From Bradyrhizobium sp. Leo170 (GTDB lineage: Bacteria; Pseudomonadota; Alphaproteobacteria; Rhizobiales; Xanthobacteraceae), in NCBI RefSeq assembly GCF_004296405.1, contig NZ_PSRR01000022.1, positions 1 to 46,395 on the forward strand: a stretch of 46,395 bases of DNA. Direction: 5' to 3'. The number at the start of each line of letters is the position of its first letter. The stretch's first letter is position 1. The position numbers and the translations under genes were made by a program. This document shows positions 7,216-16,187 of the stretch, in pieces. The notes beneath the pieces were generated by a model that saw only the letters and a program-made list of their open reading frames with translations, was not told the DNA's origin and searched no databases.

Positions 7216-9473
7216 TTCAATGCCCCGAGTATGAAAGGCGCTTCCGGGCGGCGGATGTCTCTTCGCTCGCGTCGTTTCGACACCCGGACATCGAGACGCA
7301 ACGCATTGGCCACGACCGTGACTGATGACAGCGACATTGCGACGGCCGCCAGCAGCGGCGTAACTCCGCCGAACACGGCGAGCGGGATCGCCACGATGTT
7401 ATAGGCGATCGCAAGTATGAAATTTTGCCGAACCAGCGCACCGGTCGCGCGGGAAATCGCGACCGCCTGCGGGACGGACTGAAGGCTGTCGCGCAGGAAC
7501 ACGAGGTCGGCGGCGTTGCGGCCGATATCTGATGCCGACGCCGGCGCCATCGAGACGTCGGCCGCCCGCAGCGCGGGCGCGTCGTTCACACCGTCGCCGA
7601 CCATCAGTACCTTGTTGCCGGCCTGCTTCAGTGCTGAAATGTGCTGGATCTTGTCTTCCGGTCGGGCATCAGCGGTCCAGGTCAGGCCCAGCCGCTTGGC
7701 GATTCCTCGTACGCGCTGGTCCCTGTCGCCAGACAGGATTTCCACAAAAGCTCCTGATTTCCTCAGTTCGGCGACAGTTTCTTCTGCGCCAGGGCGCAAT
7801 GTGTCGTCGAGGCAGAAATAGGTCATGCCTTTACCGTTGATCGCCAGCGCGATGGCTGCGTCGTGGTGTCTCTCGCAGGAACGTCTGTCCGCAACTGCCC
7901 ACTGCGGCCGTCCCAATCGGTAGACATCGGTACCGCGCCGCGCTTCGAGACCGAAGCCCGGATGCTCTGACACCGCATCGAAGGTGATCTGCCGGCGATC
8001 GTTCCCCAGGGCGGCCAACGCCTGCGAATAGGGATGGCGAGAGTGCATGGCGAGCGCGGCGGCCAGGGCGAGCCTATCGGGTGCAGTGTCGCCCTTTGTC
8101 GTGAGCCGTGGCTGGCCGGCGGTCAACGTCCCCGTCTTGTCGAAGACCACAACGTCGACGTCGGCAAGCGTTTCCAGCGCACTGCCGTCCTTGATCATGA
8201 TGCCCTTGTCGAACAGCTGCCGGGCGGCGACGACGTGGACCATCGGAACAGCAAGGCCGAGCGCGCAGGGGCAGGTGATAATCAAGACGGCGATCGCGAT
8301 GGTGATAGCGCGGTGGGCGTCGCCGGAGGCGATCATCCAGCCAAGGAACGTCAGAAACGCGACGGAGTGAACGAGCGGCGCATAGAGTTGCGCGGCGCGG
8401 TCGGCGATCCGGCGATAGGCCGATCGGCCGGTTTCCGCCGCTTCCATCATCCGCTTCATCTCAGCGAGGAACGACTGATCCATCGTCGCGGTCGCGACGA
8501 TGGTCAGCGGCCCGGTCAGATTGAGGATGCCGGCCTGCAGTTCTGTGCCTTCGGCCGCGGGCTGCGGCGCGCTCTCGCCCGACACCAGGGAGTAGTCGAG
8601 CTCGGACGTACCCTTGATCACGCGTGCATTGACGGGGACGCGTTCGCCGGCGGCGAGCAGGATCGTCATTCCCGGCACAATCTGCTCGATCGCCAGATAG
8701 GCTTGCGTGCCGTCCGGTCGCAAAACCAGTGCGCCGCGCGCCGACAAACGCGCCAGTCCGCCGACCGCCTGCCGCGCCCGCTCTCGCATCACATAGTCCA
8801 GCGTCCGGCCGATCAGAAGGAAGAACAGAAGCGACACCGCAGCGTCGAAATAAGCGTAGGGACCATGATGGATGGTTTCGTACAGGCTCATAGCGAAGGT
8901 GAGCAGGACGCCGATCGAGATCGGGACGTCCATATTGGTCCGGCCCTGCTTCAGGCTGCGCCAGGCCGAGCGGAAGAAAATCCGGCCGGAATAGATGAGC
9001 GTCGGAAAGGCGATCAACGCCGAAATCCAGTGGAAGAGATCGCGAGTTTGCGCTTCCGCGCCAGCCCAGACCGATACCGACAGGAGCATGATGTTGCTGG
9101 AGGCGAAGCCTGTGACCGCCAGCGCGCGCAGCAGGTGGACCAACACCGCGTCCTTTTTGCCAGCGCCGACATCGTGGACGTGAGCCTTATAGCCGATGGC
9201 GTTCAGCGCCCGTATGATTGGTGGAGGGGAGTCTCCGCGCCAAAGGACGGTGACCCGCCGTGTCGACAGATTGGCCCGCGCTTTCGCTACGCCCTCGAGC
9301 TTGCTGAGCGCCACCTCGATCTGCTGCAGGCATCCGCCGCAATGGATTTCGGGCACCGACAAGTCGGTCTGACGCAGCCCGTCGTGGACCGCCTGGCTCG
9401 CGAGCAGGATCTCGTCATCCGGGGTTATGACCTGATGCAGATAGAGTTCGGCGCCGGGTGCGCAGCAACTCAT
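7212..9473 (-). CDS. ccoI: CcoI/FixI copper-exporting P1B-type ATPase for cbb3 oxidase
   Basis: A protein of 753 aa. A Cys-rich start is followed by a heavy-metal-associated domain with C-G-G-C (45-48). The actuator motif S-G-E-S lies at 298-301. The metal-selective helix has C-P-C at 401-403, and the phosphorylation motif D-K-T-G-T lies at 445-449. G-D-G-V-N-D-A-P-A-L is the nucleotide hinge near the C-terminus. This CopA2/FixI class moves Cu(I) out of the cytoplasm for assembly of the CuB centre of cbb3 oxidase. The start ATG 9473 has GGAG 9 bases upstream; the gene follows the DUF2189 gene by 28 bases and overlaps ccoS. Its position in the cco operon fixes the role better than sequence alone. 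Confidence 0.95.
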   Translation of the reverse strand: MSCCAPGAELYLHQVITPDDEILLASQAVHDGLRQTDLSVPEIHCGGCLQQIEVALSKLEGVAKARANLSTRRVTVLWRGDSPPPIIRALNAIGYKAHVHDVGAGKKDAVLVHLLRALAVTGFASSNIMLLSVSVWAGAEAQTRDLFHWISALIAFPTLIYSGRIFFRSAWRSLKQGRTNMDVPISIGVLLTFAMSLYETIHHGPYAYFDAAVSLLFFLLIGRTLDYVMRERARQAVGGLARLSARGALVLRPDGTQAYLAIEQIVPGMTILLAAGERVPVNARVIKGTSELDYSLVSGESAPQPAAEGTELQAGILNLTGPLTIVATATMDQSFLAEMKRMMEAAETGRSAYRRIADRAAQLYAPLVHSVAFLTFLGWMIASGDAHRAITIAIAVLIITCPCALGLAVPMVHVVAARQLFDKGIMIKDGSALETLADVDVVVFDKTGTLTAGQPRLTTKGDTAPDRLALAAALAMHSRHPYSQALAALGNDRRQITFDAVSEHPGFGLEARRGTDVYRLGRPQWAVADRRSCERHHDAAIALAINGKGMTYFCLDDTLRPGAEETVAELRKSGAFVEILSGDRDQRVRGIAKRLGLTWTADARPEDKIQHISALKQAGNKVLMVGDGVNDAPALRAADVSMAPASASDIGRNAADLVFLRDSLQSVPQAVAISRATGALVRQNFILAIAYNIVAIPLAVFGGVTPLLAAVAMSLSSVTVVANALRLDVRVSKRRERRDIRRPEAPFILGALK

Positions 9474-9501
9474 GGGATCGGCTCCGTCGTTCCGCGGGAA
9501 G

Positions 9502-10296
9502 TCACTCCGTTTCCGGTTGCGCGGCGCGATAGGCGTGCCAGGTGGCGTGACCGAGCAGCGGATAGATCACGACGAGCCCCAGCATGCCTGTGGCAAGGCT
9601 TGCCAGAAACAAAGCAAGCACGATGGCCGCCCAGATCAAGAGGACCCGCAAATTGTTCCAGACCAGCGCCATGCTGGAGCCCATCGCGGTGAACGCATCG
9701 ATGCGCTGGTCGAGCAGCATCGGAATCGAAAAGGCGCTGATCGCGAAGGAGAACGCCGCGAAAAGGCCGCCGACGGCGGTACCGACGATCAGCATCGCCC
9801 AGCCGATGCCGGTGGTGAACAGCATCGACGCGATGCGATCGAGGCCCGGAAATGCCACCATGCCGAAGAACAGGGCATAGATCAGCACGGCCGCACGGAT
9901 CCACACGATCATCAACAGGCAGAGCAATACGCCGGTGAACAGGATCTGACCGCCGGAACGCGGCCTGACGAAGAAGATGTTTTGCCAACGTAGCGGCAGG
10001 CCTTCTTCGATCCGGCGACTCTTCTCGTAGAGCCCGACGGCCAGGATCGGGCCGATCACCATGAAGCCCGCAAAGAGCGGAAACAGGATGTAGTCGCGCT
10101 TGAGGGCAACCAGGCCCGCCACCAGCCCGACCGAGATCGCAAGAATGATCACCCCATAGGCCAGGCTCAGCGGCATCTGCGTCAAGAAATCCCGCCAGCC
10201 TTGCGCCAACCATTTGAAAGGATCGGCCGTCGTCAATGGTCGGACCCATTGGTTGGCCATCGAGAGCGGCGGCGCGACCGAAGGAAGCATCGTCAT
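9502..10296 (-). CDS. DUF2189 integral membrane protein inside the cco operon
   Basis: A protein of 264 aa with about six hydrophobic segments, among them 47-64, 70-90, 116-140, 145-165 and 220-245. It ends in a short charged tail with HATWHAYRA, the DUF2189-type C-terminus. The N-terminal W-L-A-Q-G-W-R-D-F also fits that family. No catalytic residues or heme/copper motifs stand out. Its ATG overlaps the stop of the preceding small gene (ATGA, 10293-10296), so it is coexpressed with the oxidase. It occupies the place where ccoG and ccoH are normally found. DUF2189 has no agreed function; a role in oxidase assembly is inferred from position only. Confidence 0.85.
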   Translation of the reverse strand: MTMLPSVAPPLSMANQWVRPLTTADPFKWLAQGWRDFLTQMPLSLAYGVIILAISVGLVAGLVALKRDYILFPLFAGFMVIGPILAVGLYEKSRRIEEGLPLRWQNIFFVRPRSGGQILFTGVLLCLLMIVWIRAAVLIYALFFGMVAFPGLDRIASMLFTTGIGWAMLIVGTAVGGLFAAFSFAISAFSIPMLLDQRIDAFTAMGSSMALVWNNLRVLLIWAAIVLALFLASLATGMLGLVVIYPLLGHATWHAYRAAQPETE

Positions 10297-10547
10297 CGCT
10301 CGTGTCCTTCTGCAGATGTGCGGATGGCGGGCGGCGAGCAGGACGATTTGGCCGCGTAGTACAGGTCGGGCGCATCACGGGCGTCGCCCTGACGGAGATG
10401 GCTGACGCAGGCCGGCTGCGAGGTCGATGCGACATAGATGAGGTGGGTGTTGGCGGCCAGGACGGCGATCACGCCGCACACGACTACAACCCACACGCAG
10501 ATGTTCGCCCTGCTGGCACTGCGTCGGTCGATGGCGAGTTCGTTCAT
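10293..10547 (-). CDS. Small single-helix membrane protein, 84 aa, between ccoP and DUF2189
   Basis: One strong membrane helix at about residues 17-38 (WVVVVCGVIAVLAANTHLIYVA) is followed by a polar tail with two Cys (residues 47 and 70) that would lie outside the membrane if the positive-inside rule holds. Its ATG overlaps the ccoP stop (ATGA) and its stop overlaps the DUF2189 start, so it is a coupled gene and not a shadow. Size and topology recall CcoH-like accessory proteins only loosely; no family motif is recognised. An assembly or stability factor for the oxidase is plausible but unproven. Confidence 0.72.
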   Translation of the reverse strand: MNELAIDRRSASRANICVWVVVVCGVIAVLAANTHLIYVASTSQPACVSHLRQGDARDAPDLYYAAKSSCSPPAIRTSAEGHER

Positions 10548-11427
10548 TGGCCAGCCATCCTCTTGTCGACGAGGTAGAGCGTCAGGATCTTGCGATCGAG
10601 TTTGGATAATCGGTTTTCCCAGGTCGGCATGTGTCCCTGGCGGCCGCCCCAGACCGTGCTATGGATGGTTTCGAAATCGCCGCCATAGATCCAGAAACTG
10701 TCGGTCAGGTTGGGCGCGCGACCTCCGGATTGCCCTTGGCATCAGGACCGTGACAGGCGACGCAATTGGCGGAGAAGATCGCTTTGCCAGCCTCTACCTT
10801 GGCGGGATCGACGTCCTTCGCGCCTGGATGCGACAAGAAATAGACAAAGCTGACCACATTGAGGACGTCCTGGCGAGGCAGCATCTGATCGCGGCCGAAG
10901 GCCGGCATTTGCGAGACATGTGTGTCGGGGTGAGCCGAGTTGATGCCGACGCGAATGGTATTGAAGATATCTTCGGGCTTGTCGCCCCATAACCAAGAGC
11001 TCGTCGTCAGGTTCGGAAAGCCCGGGCCTCCCTTGGCGTCAACGCCGTGGCATACGGCGCAATTGTTGCCGAAGAGGGCGCGACCGGTGCCCCGTACGAT
11101 CTCCATCAGAGGCGGATCGGACTGGATCGCCGCAAAATCCTCAGTCTCGATCCTCTTCGTCCAGACGCTGCGTTCGACCGCGGCCTCCTGCAAGGAGGCT
11201 GCGACAAGCTTTCGCTGATCGATGCCGAGCAGCCCCTTAGTGTAGGTCACGCCGAGCGGCCAGGCCGGCATCAGCACCCAGTAGCCGACCGAGAACAGGA
11301 AAGCCAAACTCAGGAAGAAATAGAGCACGCGCGGGACCGGCGTGTTCAACTCCCTCAAGCCGTTCCATTCATGGCCGGTCGTGAGATAGCCAGTATAGCT
11401 GTCGCGATCTGGTTGCTCTACCGCCAT
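10544..11427 (-). pseudogene. ccoP: ccoP, diheme cytochrome c subunit of cbb3 oxidase, with a 3' frameshift
   Basis: Translation from ATG 11427 gives an N-terminal membrane helix (about 33-55), the first heme site C-A-V-C-H (123-127) and the second C-V-A-C-H (222-226). It then stops after 240 residues at 10705. Moving one base at about 10713-10721 restores the conserved end: G-A-P-N-L-T-D-S-F-W, Q-G-H-M-P-T-W and final M-A-G-Q, stopping at 10544. A missing G in the GGTCGCGCGCCC run explains it. The lost part holds the Met of GHMPTW, expected axial ligand of the second heme, so the truncated form should not bind that heme normally. The restored stop overlaps the next start (ATGA), implying a recent change or a sequencing error. 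Confidence 0.9.
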
Positions 11428-11588
11428 GGTCCCGCCTCATCGCGAAAGATGGATTGCGCGGCATCATCGAAACGCTTCTTGTTCGACGGCCACATCGCAT
11501 AAATCACCACCGCGACTGACAGCGCGATCAGGTAGAACAGCCCGAACGATTTTGAGATGCCGACGAGCAATGCATGTTCGACGATCAT
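11418..11588 (-). CDS. ccoQ: CcoQ/FixQ, small cbb3 oxidase subunit
   Basis: A 56-residue protein with one membrane helix (about 13-33, [20 protein letters not shown]). It is followed by the typical [12 protein letters not shown] segment and an acidic tail ending EAGPWR. CcoQ stabilises the contact between CcoP and the CcoNO core. The ATG overlaps the ccoO stop (ATGA, 11585-11588) and its last 10 bases overlap the ccoP start. Confidence 0.93.
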   Translation of the reverse strand: MIVEHALLVGISKSFGLFYLIALSVAVVIYAMWPSNKKRFDDAAQSIFRDEAGPWR

Positions 11589-12328
11589 TGGCCTGCCCCT
11601 GCTTGTGCAACCGATTTATGCGCAGCGTCAGTCAGCCGGCCGAGGACCTGAAGATAGGCAACGAGCGCGTCCATTTCGGTCAGGTAGCTGGGTCGGCCGT
11701 CGAATGCGCGCATCGTGGTGGCCTTGCCGTACCGCTTGGTCACGCCGTCCGCTAACGACGAATCCGGATTGGACTGCGCGTAGGCGTCAAGCGCGGCATT
11801 GGCGATCATCTCTTCGGTGTAGGGTACGCCGACCGCGCGCTGGGCTTTCAGGTGAAGGCCGAGATCGTCAATGCGCAGTTCGGTCATGAGCAACCATCCG
11901 TAGGCCGGCATCACCGAGACCGGCACCACGTCGCGCGGATTGTTGAGGTGAGCGACGTGCCACTGGTCGGAATATTTCTCTCCGACCCGCGCCAAGTCCG
12001 GCCCGGTGCGCTTCGAACCCCACAACATCGGATGGTCGTACTTGGATTCGACCGCGAGCGAATACGGGCCGTAGCGGTCGACCTCGTCACGAAGCGTGCG
12101 GATCATCTGCGAATGGCAGGCGTAGCAGCCTTCGCGGATGTAGATATTGCGGCCGGCGAGCTCGAGCGGCGTGTAGAGCCGCATGTCGGGAGCGTCTTCC
12201 ACGGTCTGGTGAATGGTGAAGAGCGGCGCAATCTCGACCAGACCGCCGATGCTCGCGACGACGATGATACCGAGCGTCAGACCGATCGCCTTGCTTTCCA
12301 GCCGGTAATGCAATCCGAAGAACGACAT
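11585..12328 (-). CDS. ccoO: CcoO/FixO, monoheme cytochrome c subunit of cbb3 oxidase
   Basis: A protein of 247 aa. One N-terminal membrane helix (about 14-36) anchors a periplasmic cytochrome c domain with heme motif C-Y-A-C-H near residue 68. [18 protein letters not shown] is highly conserved in CcoO, and S-V-M-P-A-Y-G-W supplies the axial Met. It passes electrons from CcoP to the binuclear centre in CcoN. It lies 6 bases after the ccoN stop and overlaps ccoQ. Length and all conserved blocks are normal. Confidence 0.96.
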   Translation of the reverse strand: MSFFGLHYRLESKAIGLTLGIIVVASIGGLVEIAPLFTIHQTVEDAPDMRLYTPLELAGRNIYIREGCYACHSQMIRTLRDEVDRYGPYSLAVESKYDHPMLWGSKRTGPDLARVGEKYSDQWHVAHLNNPRDVVPVSVMPAYGWLLMTELRIDDLGLHLKAQRAVGVPYTEEMIANAALDAYAQSNPDSSLADGVTKRYGKATTMRAFDGRPSYLTEMDALVAYLQVLGRLTDAAHKSVAQAGAGQ

Positions 12329-12334
12329 GGCGTT

Positions 12335-13990
12335 TCACTCCGCGGCCCGCAGGGCGCCGCTGCCGACCACGGCCGGTTGCGGAACGTCGGCGGCCAGGTC
12401 CGTCACCGCGCTGGGCACCTTGATGGTCATCCAGATGTTGTAGGCGCCTACGCAGCCGCCGATCAGGAACAACAGGCCGCCGACCGCGCGCGCGATGTAG
12501 TACGGATGCATAGCGACCAGCGTGTCGATGAAGGAAAAGGCGAGCGTGCCGCTCTCATTGTAGGTCCGCCACATCAGTCCCTGGACGATGCCCGAATTCC
12601 ACATCGCGAACACGTAGATGACGGTCCCGGCCAGCGCGAGCCAGAAATGCGCTTCGACGAGCTTTGGCGAATACATCTGCTCGCGTTTCCAGAGCCAGGG
12701 TACCGTGGCATAGATCGATCCGAAGGTGATCATCGCGACCCAGCCAAGCGCGCCGGCGTGGACATGGCCGATGGTCCAGTCGGTGTAGTGCGAGAGCGAA
12801 TTCACCGAGCGGATCGCCATGAACGATCCTTCGAGCGTGGTGAGGCCGTAGAACACTCCCGCCACCATCATGAAGCGCAGCGTGGCGTCGTCGCGCACCT
12901 TGTCCCAGGCGCCGTTCAGCGTCAGCAGCACGTTGCCGGCGGACGCCCATGAGGGGATGAGGAGCATCAGCGAAAAGGTCATGCCGAGCGTCTGCACCCA
13001 CTGCGGCAGCGCAGTGTAGTGCAGGTGATGCGATCCGGCCCACATGTAGAAGAATGTGATGCCCCAGAAGCTGATGATGGACATCCGGTAGGAGAAGATC
13101 GGACGACCCGCCCGCATCGGGAGGAAGTAGTACATCATGCCGAGGAAGCCGGCGGTAAGGAAGAATGCGACGGCGTTGTGTCCGTACCACCATTGCGTCA
13201 TGGCGTCCTGAACACCCGAAAAAGCCGAGTAGCTCTTGGCGTGGCCGAGCGAGACCGGAACAGCCAGATTGTTGACGATGTGCAGGATCGCCACCACCAG
13301 GATGAACGCCATGTAGTACCAGTTGGAGACGTAGATGTGCGGCTCCTTGCGCCGCGCCAGCGGGCGCAAGTAGACCAGGAAGTACACGACCCACACCACG
13401 ACCAGCCAAAGGTCGGTGTACCATTCAGGCTCGGCGTATTCCTTGGACTGGGTGATACCCATCATGTAGCCGGTGACGGCGAGCAGGCAGAACAGGTTGT
13501 AGCCGTACACCACGAACCACGGGCTCACCTGGTCCGGGAGGCGGGCGCGTGAGGTGCGCTGCAGCACGTAGAGCGACGTCGCGATCAGCGCGTTGCCGCC
13601 GAAGCCGAAGATCACGGACGTGGTGTGGACCGGCCGCAGCCGGCCAAAGCTCGACCAGGCGACCCCAAACGTCAGGTCGGGCTCGACAAGCTGCCAGGCG
13701 ACCCAGTCGCCGACCGCAAGCCCAACCACGGCCCAGATCATCGCAAGGACGATGGCGACCTTGCTGGGATCATCGTAGTAGTGCGCAAGCCGCTCGTCGG
13801 ATGGCGCCGGCGCGAAGTAGCTTTCGCCGATGCGAAAGATCGTGAGAATGCCCGCAAGGAAAACAAGGGCGCCGTGAATGCCCATCGCGTCATCGCGTCC
13901 GACCAGGATCATCAGGGCGCCACAGACTGCCACGGCCGCGCTGATCATGATCGCGTACTGCCGTTCGATTAAGGTAAGCTGGGCGATCAT
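12335..13990 (-). CDS. ccoN: CcoN/FixN, catalytic subunit of cbb3-type cytochrome c oxidase
   Basis: A protein of 551 aa and about twelve membrane helices. Conserved histidines of the heme and CuB sites are visible in VHTTSVIFGF, WWYGHNAVAFF, AGSHHLHYTALPQW and DWTIGHVHAGALGW. It reduces oxygen to water at high affinity and supports microaerobic respiration. ATG 13990 (MIAQLTLIERQYA) is chosen because the family starts there; an upstream in-frame extension to 14131 is Arg-rich and falls in a dispersed repeat. The ribosome binding site is weak (GGGGGCAG). No clear FixK/FNR palindrome (TTG-N8-CAA) was found in the 507 bases to the divergent ligase gene. Confidence 0.96.
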   Translation of the reverse strand: MIAQLTLIERQYAIMISAAVAVCGALMILVGRDDAMGIHGALVFLAGILTIFRIGESYFAPAPSDERLAHYYDDPSKVAIVLAMIWAVVGLAVGDWVAWQLVEPDLTFGVAWSSFGRLRPVHTTSVIFGFGGNALIATSLYVLQRTSRARLPDQVSPWFVVYGYNLFCLLAVTGYMMGITQSKEYAEPEWYTDLWLVVVWVVYFLVYLRPLARRKEPHIYVSNWYYMAFILVVAILHIVNNLAVPVSLGHAKSYSAFSGVQDAMTQWWYGHNAVAFFLTAGFLGMMYYFLPMRAGRPIFSYRMSIISFWGITFFYMWAGSHHLHYTALPQWVQTLGMTFSLMLLIPSWASAGNVLLTLNGAWDKVRDDATLRFMMVAGVFYGLTTLEGSFMAIRSVNSLSHYTDWTIGHVHAGALGWVAMITFGSIYATVPWLWKREQMYSPKLVEAHFWLALAGTVIYVFAMWNSGIVQGLMWRTYNESGTLAFSFIDTLVAMHPYYIARAVGGLLFLIGGCVGAYNIWMTIKVPSAVTDLAADVPQPAVVGSGALRAAE

Positions 13991-14027
13991 GGCGGCTGCC
14001 CCCGCGCAGTTCTTCAGGAAGATGCGC

Positions 14028-14105
14028 CACGAATTTGGCTGACGTGACCGCCGGTTTCGCGAAGCCGCTTGCCGATTCGAGAACGTCTTTGCTGCGTTCT
14101 GCCGA
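14028..14105. repeat. Short dispersed repeat upstream of ccoN
   Basis: About 75 bases align by eye with 31955-32032 at roughly 70-75% identity. Both contain GAATTTG near one end, GAAGCCGCTTGCCG in the middle, then GACGT or ACGTC and TTTGCT. Both copies sit 40-150 bases before the start of a minus-strand gene in the same orientation, so they may belong to 5' leaders. Confidence 0.45.
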
Positions 14106-14497
14106 CACGATAACGCGCAACGAGCGGTCATTCACGCCCAGAAGCCTTACGGCAGTGGATCGCGGCAAGCGGCTCTTCGGAGAGCCCAAAACGTGTGGGT
14201 TCGGCGTTGTTGGTGCGTAGCAGCAAAAGTGGATTGTCGGGAGGATGACGCTGGCCGTCGTCCCGCAAAGGGAGCAAGATCGGTAAAGACCTCTGCCGGA
14301 GATAACGGCAGACTGTCCGGTTCAGACCCGGTCGATGGCCGTTTCGGACCTTCACAAATGCCGAGCGTCACGCGACGCTTCAGGCCAATATCGTGCGTGG
14401 ACGGTCGCGCAGCAAACGGTAGACCCGGCGATCCGCGCGATCGAAAGAGCGGACGTCGCAAGGGCCGAAGGAAGAAACAAGTTCGAGGGAGGCCGCC
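14106..14497. other. Divergent intergenic region, ccoN / acyl-CoA ligase
   Basis: About 390 bases beyond the repeat must carry the promoters of the cco operon (leftward) and of the PHA operon (rightward). I see no reading frame of known type. I see no TTG-N8-CAA FixK box and no convincing -24/-12 element. A good ribosome binding site (GAGGGAGG) precedes the ligase ATG at 14498. Confidence 0.5.
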
Positions 14498-16150
14498 ATG
14501 GTCGGAAGGCTGATTCAGGTCGCTAAATCCGCCTATCAATATCCGCTCATCTTCAAGCAGTTATGGCACACGCCGCTACTGCAGTCGCCGGATCAGGAGA
14601 TCGTTTATTGCGACCGAAGGCGTCTCACCTATCGACAGGTCGGCGAGCGGGTCAGCCGGCTCGCCTCGGCCCTGAGCAAGCTAGGCGTCAAGCCGGGCGA
14701 CACGGTCGGCGTTCTCGACTGGGACAGCAACCGTTTCCTGGAAGCCTTCTTTGCGATCCCGATGATGGGGGCGGTGCTGCAGACGGTCAATGTCCGTCTC
14801 TCGCCCGAACAGGTTGCCTATACGATCAATCACGCCGGCGCCTCGACGCTCCTCGTCAATGACGACTTCGTCGGCCTCCTCGAAGGCCTGATGCCGCAGT
14901 TGCCGAAGGTCAAGACGCTGGTCGTGATGTCGGACCGGCGCGCGCCGGAAACAGGGAGCCTTACCTTTGTCGGGGAATATGAGGACCTGTTGGCGGCGAC
15001 CTTGCCGGACTACGATTTTCCGGATTTCGACGAGAACACCCAGGCGACCACCTTCTACACAACCGGCACGACCGGCTTGCCGAAGGGGGTCTATTACAGC
15101 CATCGGCAGCTTGTGCTGCATTCGCTCTGCGAACTCGCGTTCTTTGGCATGGCGACCCGGCAAGGCCGGTTCTCGCGCGACGATGTCTACATGCCCATGA
15201 CACCGATGTTCCACGTCCATGCCTGGGGCTTCCCCTGGGCGGCGACGGTTGCGGGCGTCAAGCAGGTCTATCCCGGACGTTATGATCCGGCGATGCTGCT
15301 GAAGCTGATCAAGAGCGAAAGCGTTACCTTCACCCATGGCGTCCCCACGATCCTTCAAATGCTGCTCAACGCCGCAGCGGCGGCGAAGACCGATCTTGCG
15401 GGCCTGAAGATGGTCGTGGGCGGCTCGGCCTTGCCGAAGGCATTGGCCAAACAGGCTATGGCCGCGGGGGTCGATATCTTTGCCGGCTACGGCATGTCCG
15501 AGACCGGCCCGATTGCCGCGGTGGCTCACGTCATGTCGAGAGACCTCAGCGGCGATCCGGACCAGGAGATAGAGTTCCGGACCAAGGCGGGAATGGCGGC
15601 GCCGCTGGTCAACCTTCGTATCGTCGATGAGGACATGAAGGATGTCCCCCATGACGGGAAGTCGGCGGGAGAGATCGTGCTCCGCTCTCCCTGGCTGACG
15701 CAGGGCTATTTCGACAATCCCGAAGGTTCCGAGCAGCTTTGGGCCGGTGGCTATCTGCATACCAACGACATCGCCGTGGTGAGCCCCGGTGGCTATGTGC
15801 ACATCACCGACCGCCTCAAGGACGTCATCAAGACCGGCGGTGAATGGGTGTCGTCTCTGCAGATCGAAGACTTGATCACGCAGTGTCCCGGCGTCTTGGA
15901 GGCCGCCGTGATCGGCGTCAAGGATGACCGCTGGGGTGAGCGGCCGCTGGCGCTGGTGGTGAAGGAAACAACCGGTGCAGGCGGGGCGACGGATGTTGCC
16001 GTGAAGGCCCACCTGAAGGTGTTCGCCGACAGGGGCGTCATCTCGAAATATGGAATCCCCGAGAAGATCCTTTTCATCAACAGCATTCCCAAGACGAGTG
16101 TCGGCAAGATCGACAAGAAGGTGCTGCGCGAGAAGTACGGCGACATGTAA
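14498..16150 (+). CDS. Fatty-acid/acyl-CoA ligase (AMP-forming), AlkK-like
   Basis: A protein of 550 aa of the adenylate-forming superfamily. The P-loop-like T-T-G-T-T-G-L-P-K-G lies at about 188-197. The adenine-binding G-Y-G-M-S-E-T-G-P lies near 335, the hinge region Y-L-H-T-N-D and K-T-G-G-E-W in the C-terminal third, and the catalytic Lys in P-K-T-S-V-G-K-I-D-K-K near the end. Close relatives such as AlkK activate medium-chain fatty acids. It leads a same-strand group with MaoC, PHA synthase and PHA depolymerase, so it probably loads fatty acids, including those released by the depolymerase, into the CoA pool. Chain length cannot be read from the sequence. GAGGGAGG lies 6 bases before the ATG. 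Confidence 0.92.
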   Translation: MVGRLIQVAKSAYQYPLIFKQLWHTPLLQSPDQEIVYCDRRRLTYRQVGERVSRLASALSKLGVKPGDTVGVLDWDSNRFLEAFFAIPMMGAVLQTVNVRLSPEQVAYTINHAGASTLLVNDDFVGLLEGLMPQLPKVKTLVVMSDRRAPETGSLTFVGEYEDLLAATLPDYDFPDFDENTQATTFYTTGTTGLPKGVYYSHRQLVLHSLCELAFFGMATRQGRFSRDDVYMPMTPMFHVHAWGFPWAATVAGVKQVYPGRYDPAMLLKLIKSESVTFTHGVPTILQMLLNAAAAAKTDLAGLKMVVGGSALPKALAKQAMAAGVDIFAGYGMSETGPIAAVAHVMSRDLSGDPDQEIEFRTKAGMAAPLVNLRIVDEDMKDVPHDGKSAGEIVLRSPWLTQGYFDNPEGSEQLWAGGYLHTNDIAVVSPGGYVHITDRLKDVIKTGGEWVSSLQIEDLITQCPGVLEAAVIGVKDDRWGERPLALVVKETTGAGGATDVAVKAHLKVFADRGVISKYGIPEKILFINSIPKTSVGKIDKKVLREKYGDM

Positions 16151-16187
16151 CCGCTCGGCATCCATCAGCGCATCGAGGAGTTGACAG

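Noticed and set aside
8034..9692. 552-aa plus-strand frame opposite ccoI
   Set aside because: It has no domain and mirrors the codon pattern of ccoI, which is certain on the other strand. Such antisense frames are common at this GC.
13991..14497. FixK/FNR site expected before ccoN
   Set aside because: No TTG-N8-CAA or close variant was found by eye; a matrix scan would be needed to exclude a weak site.
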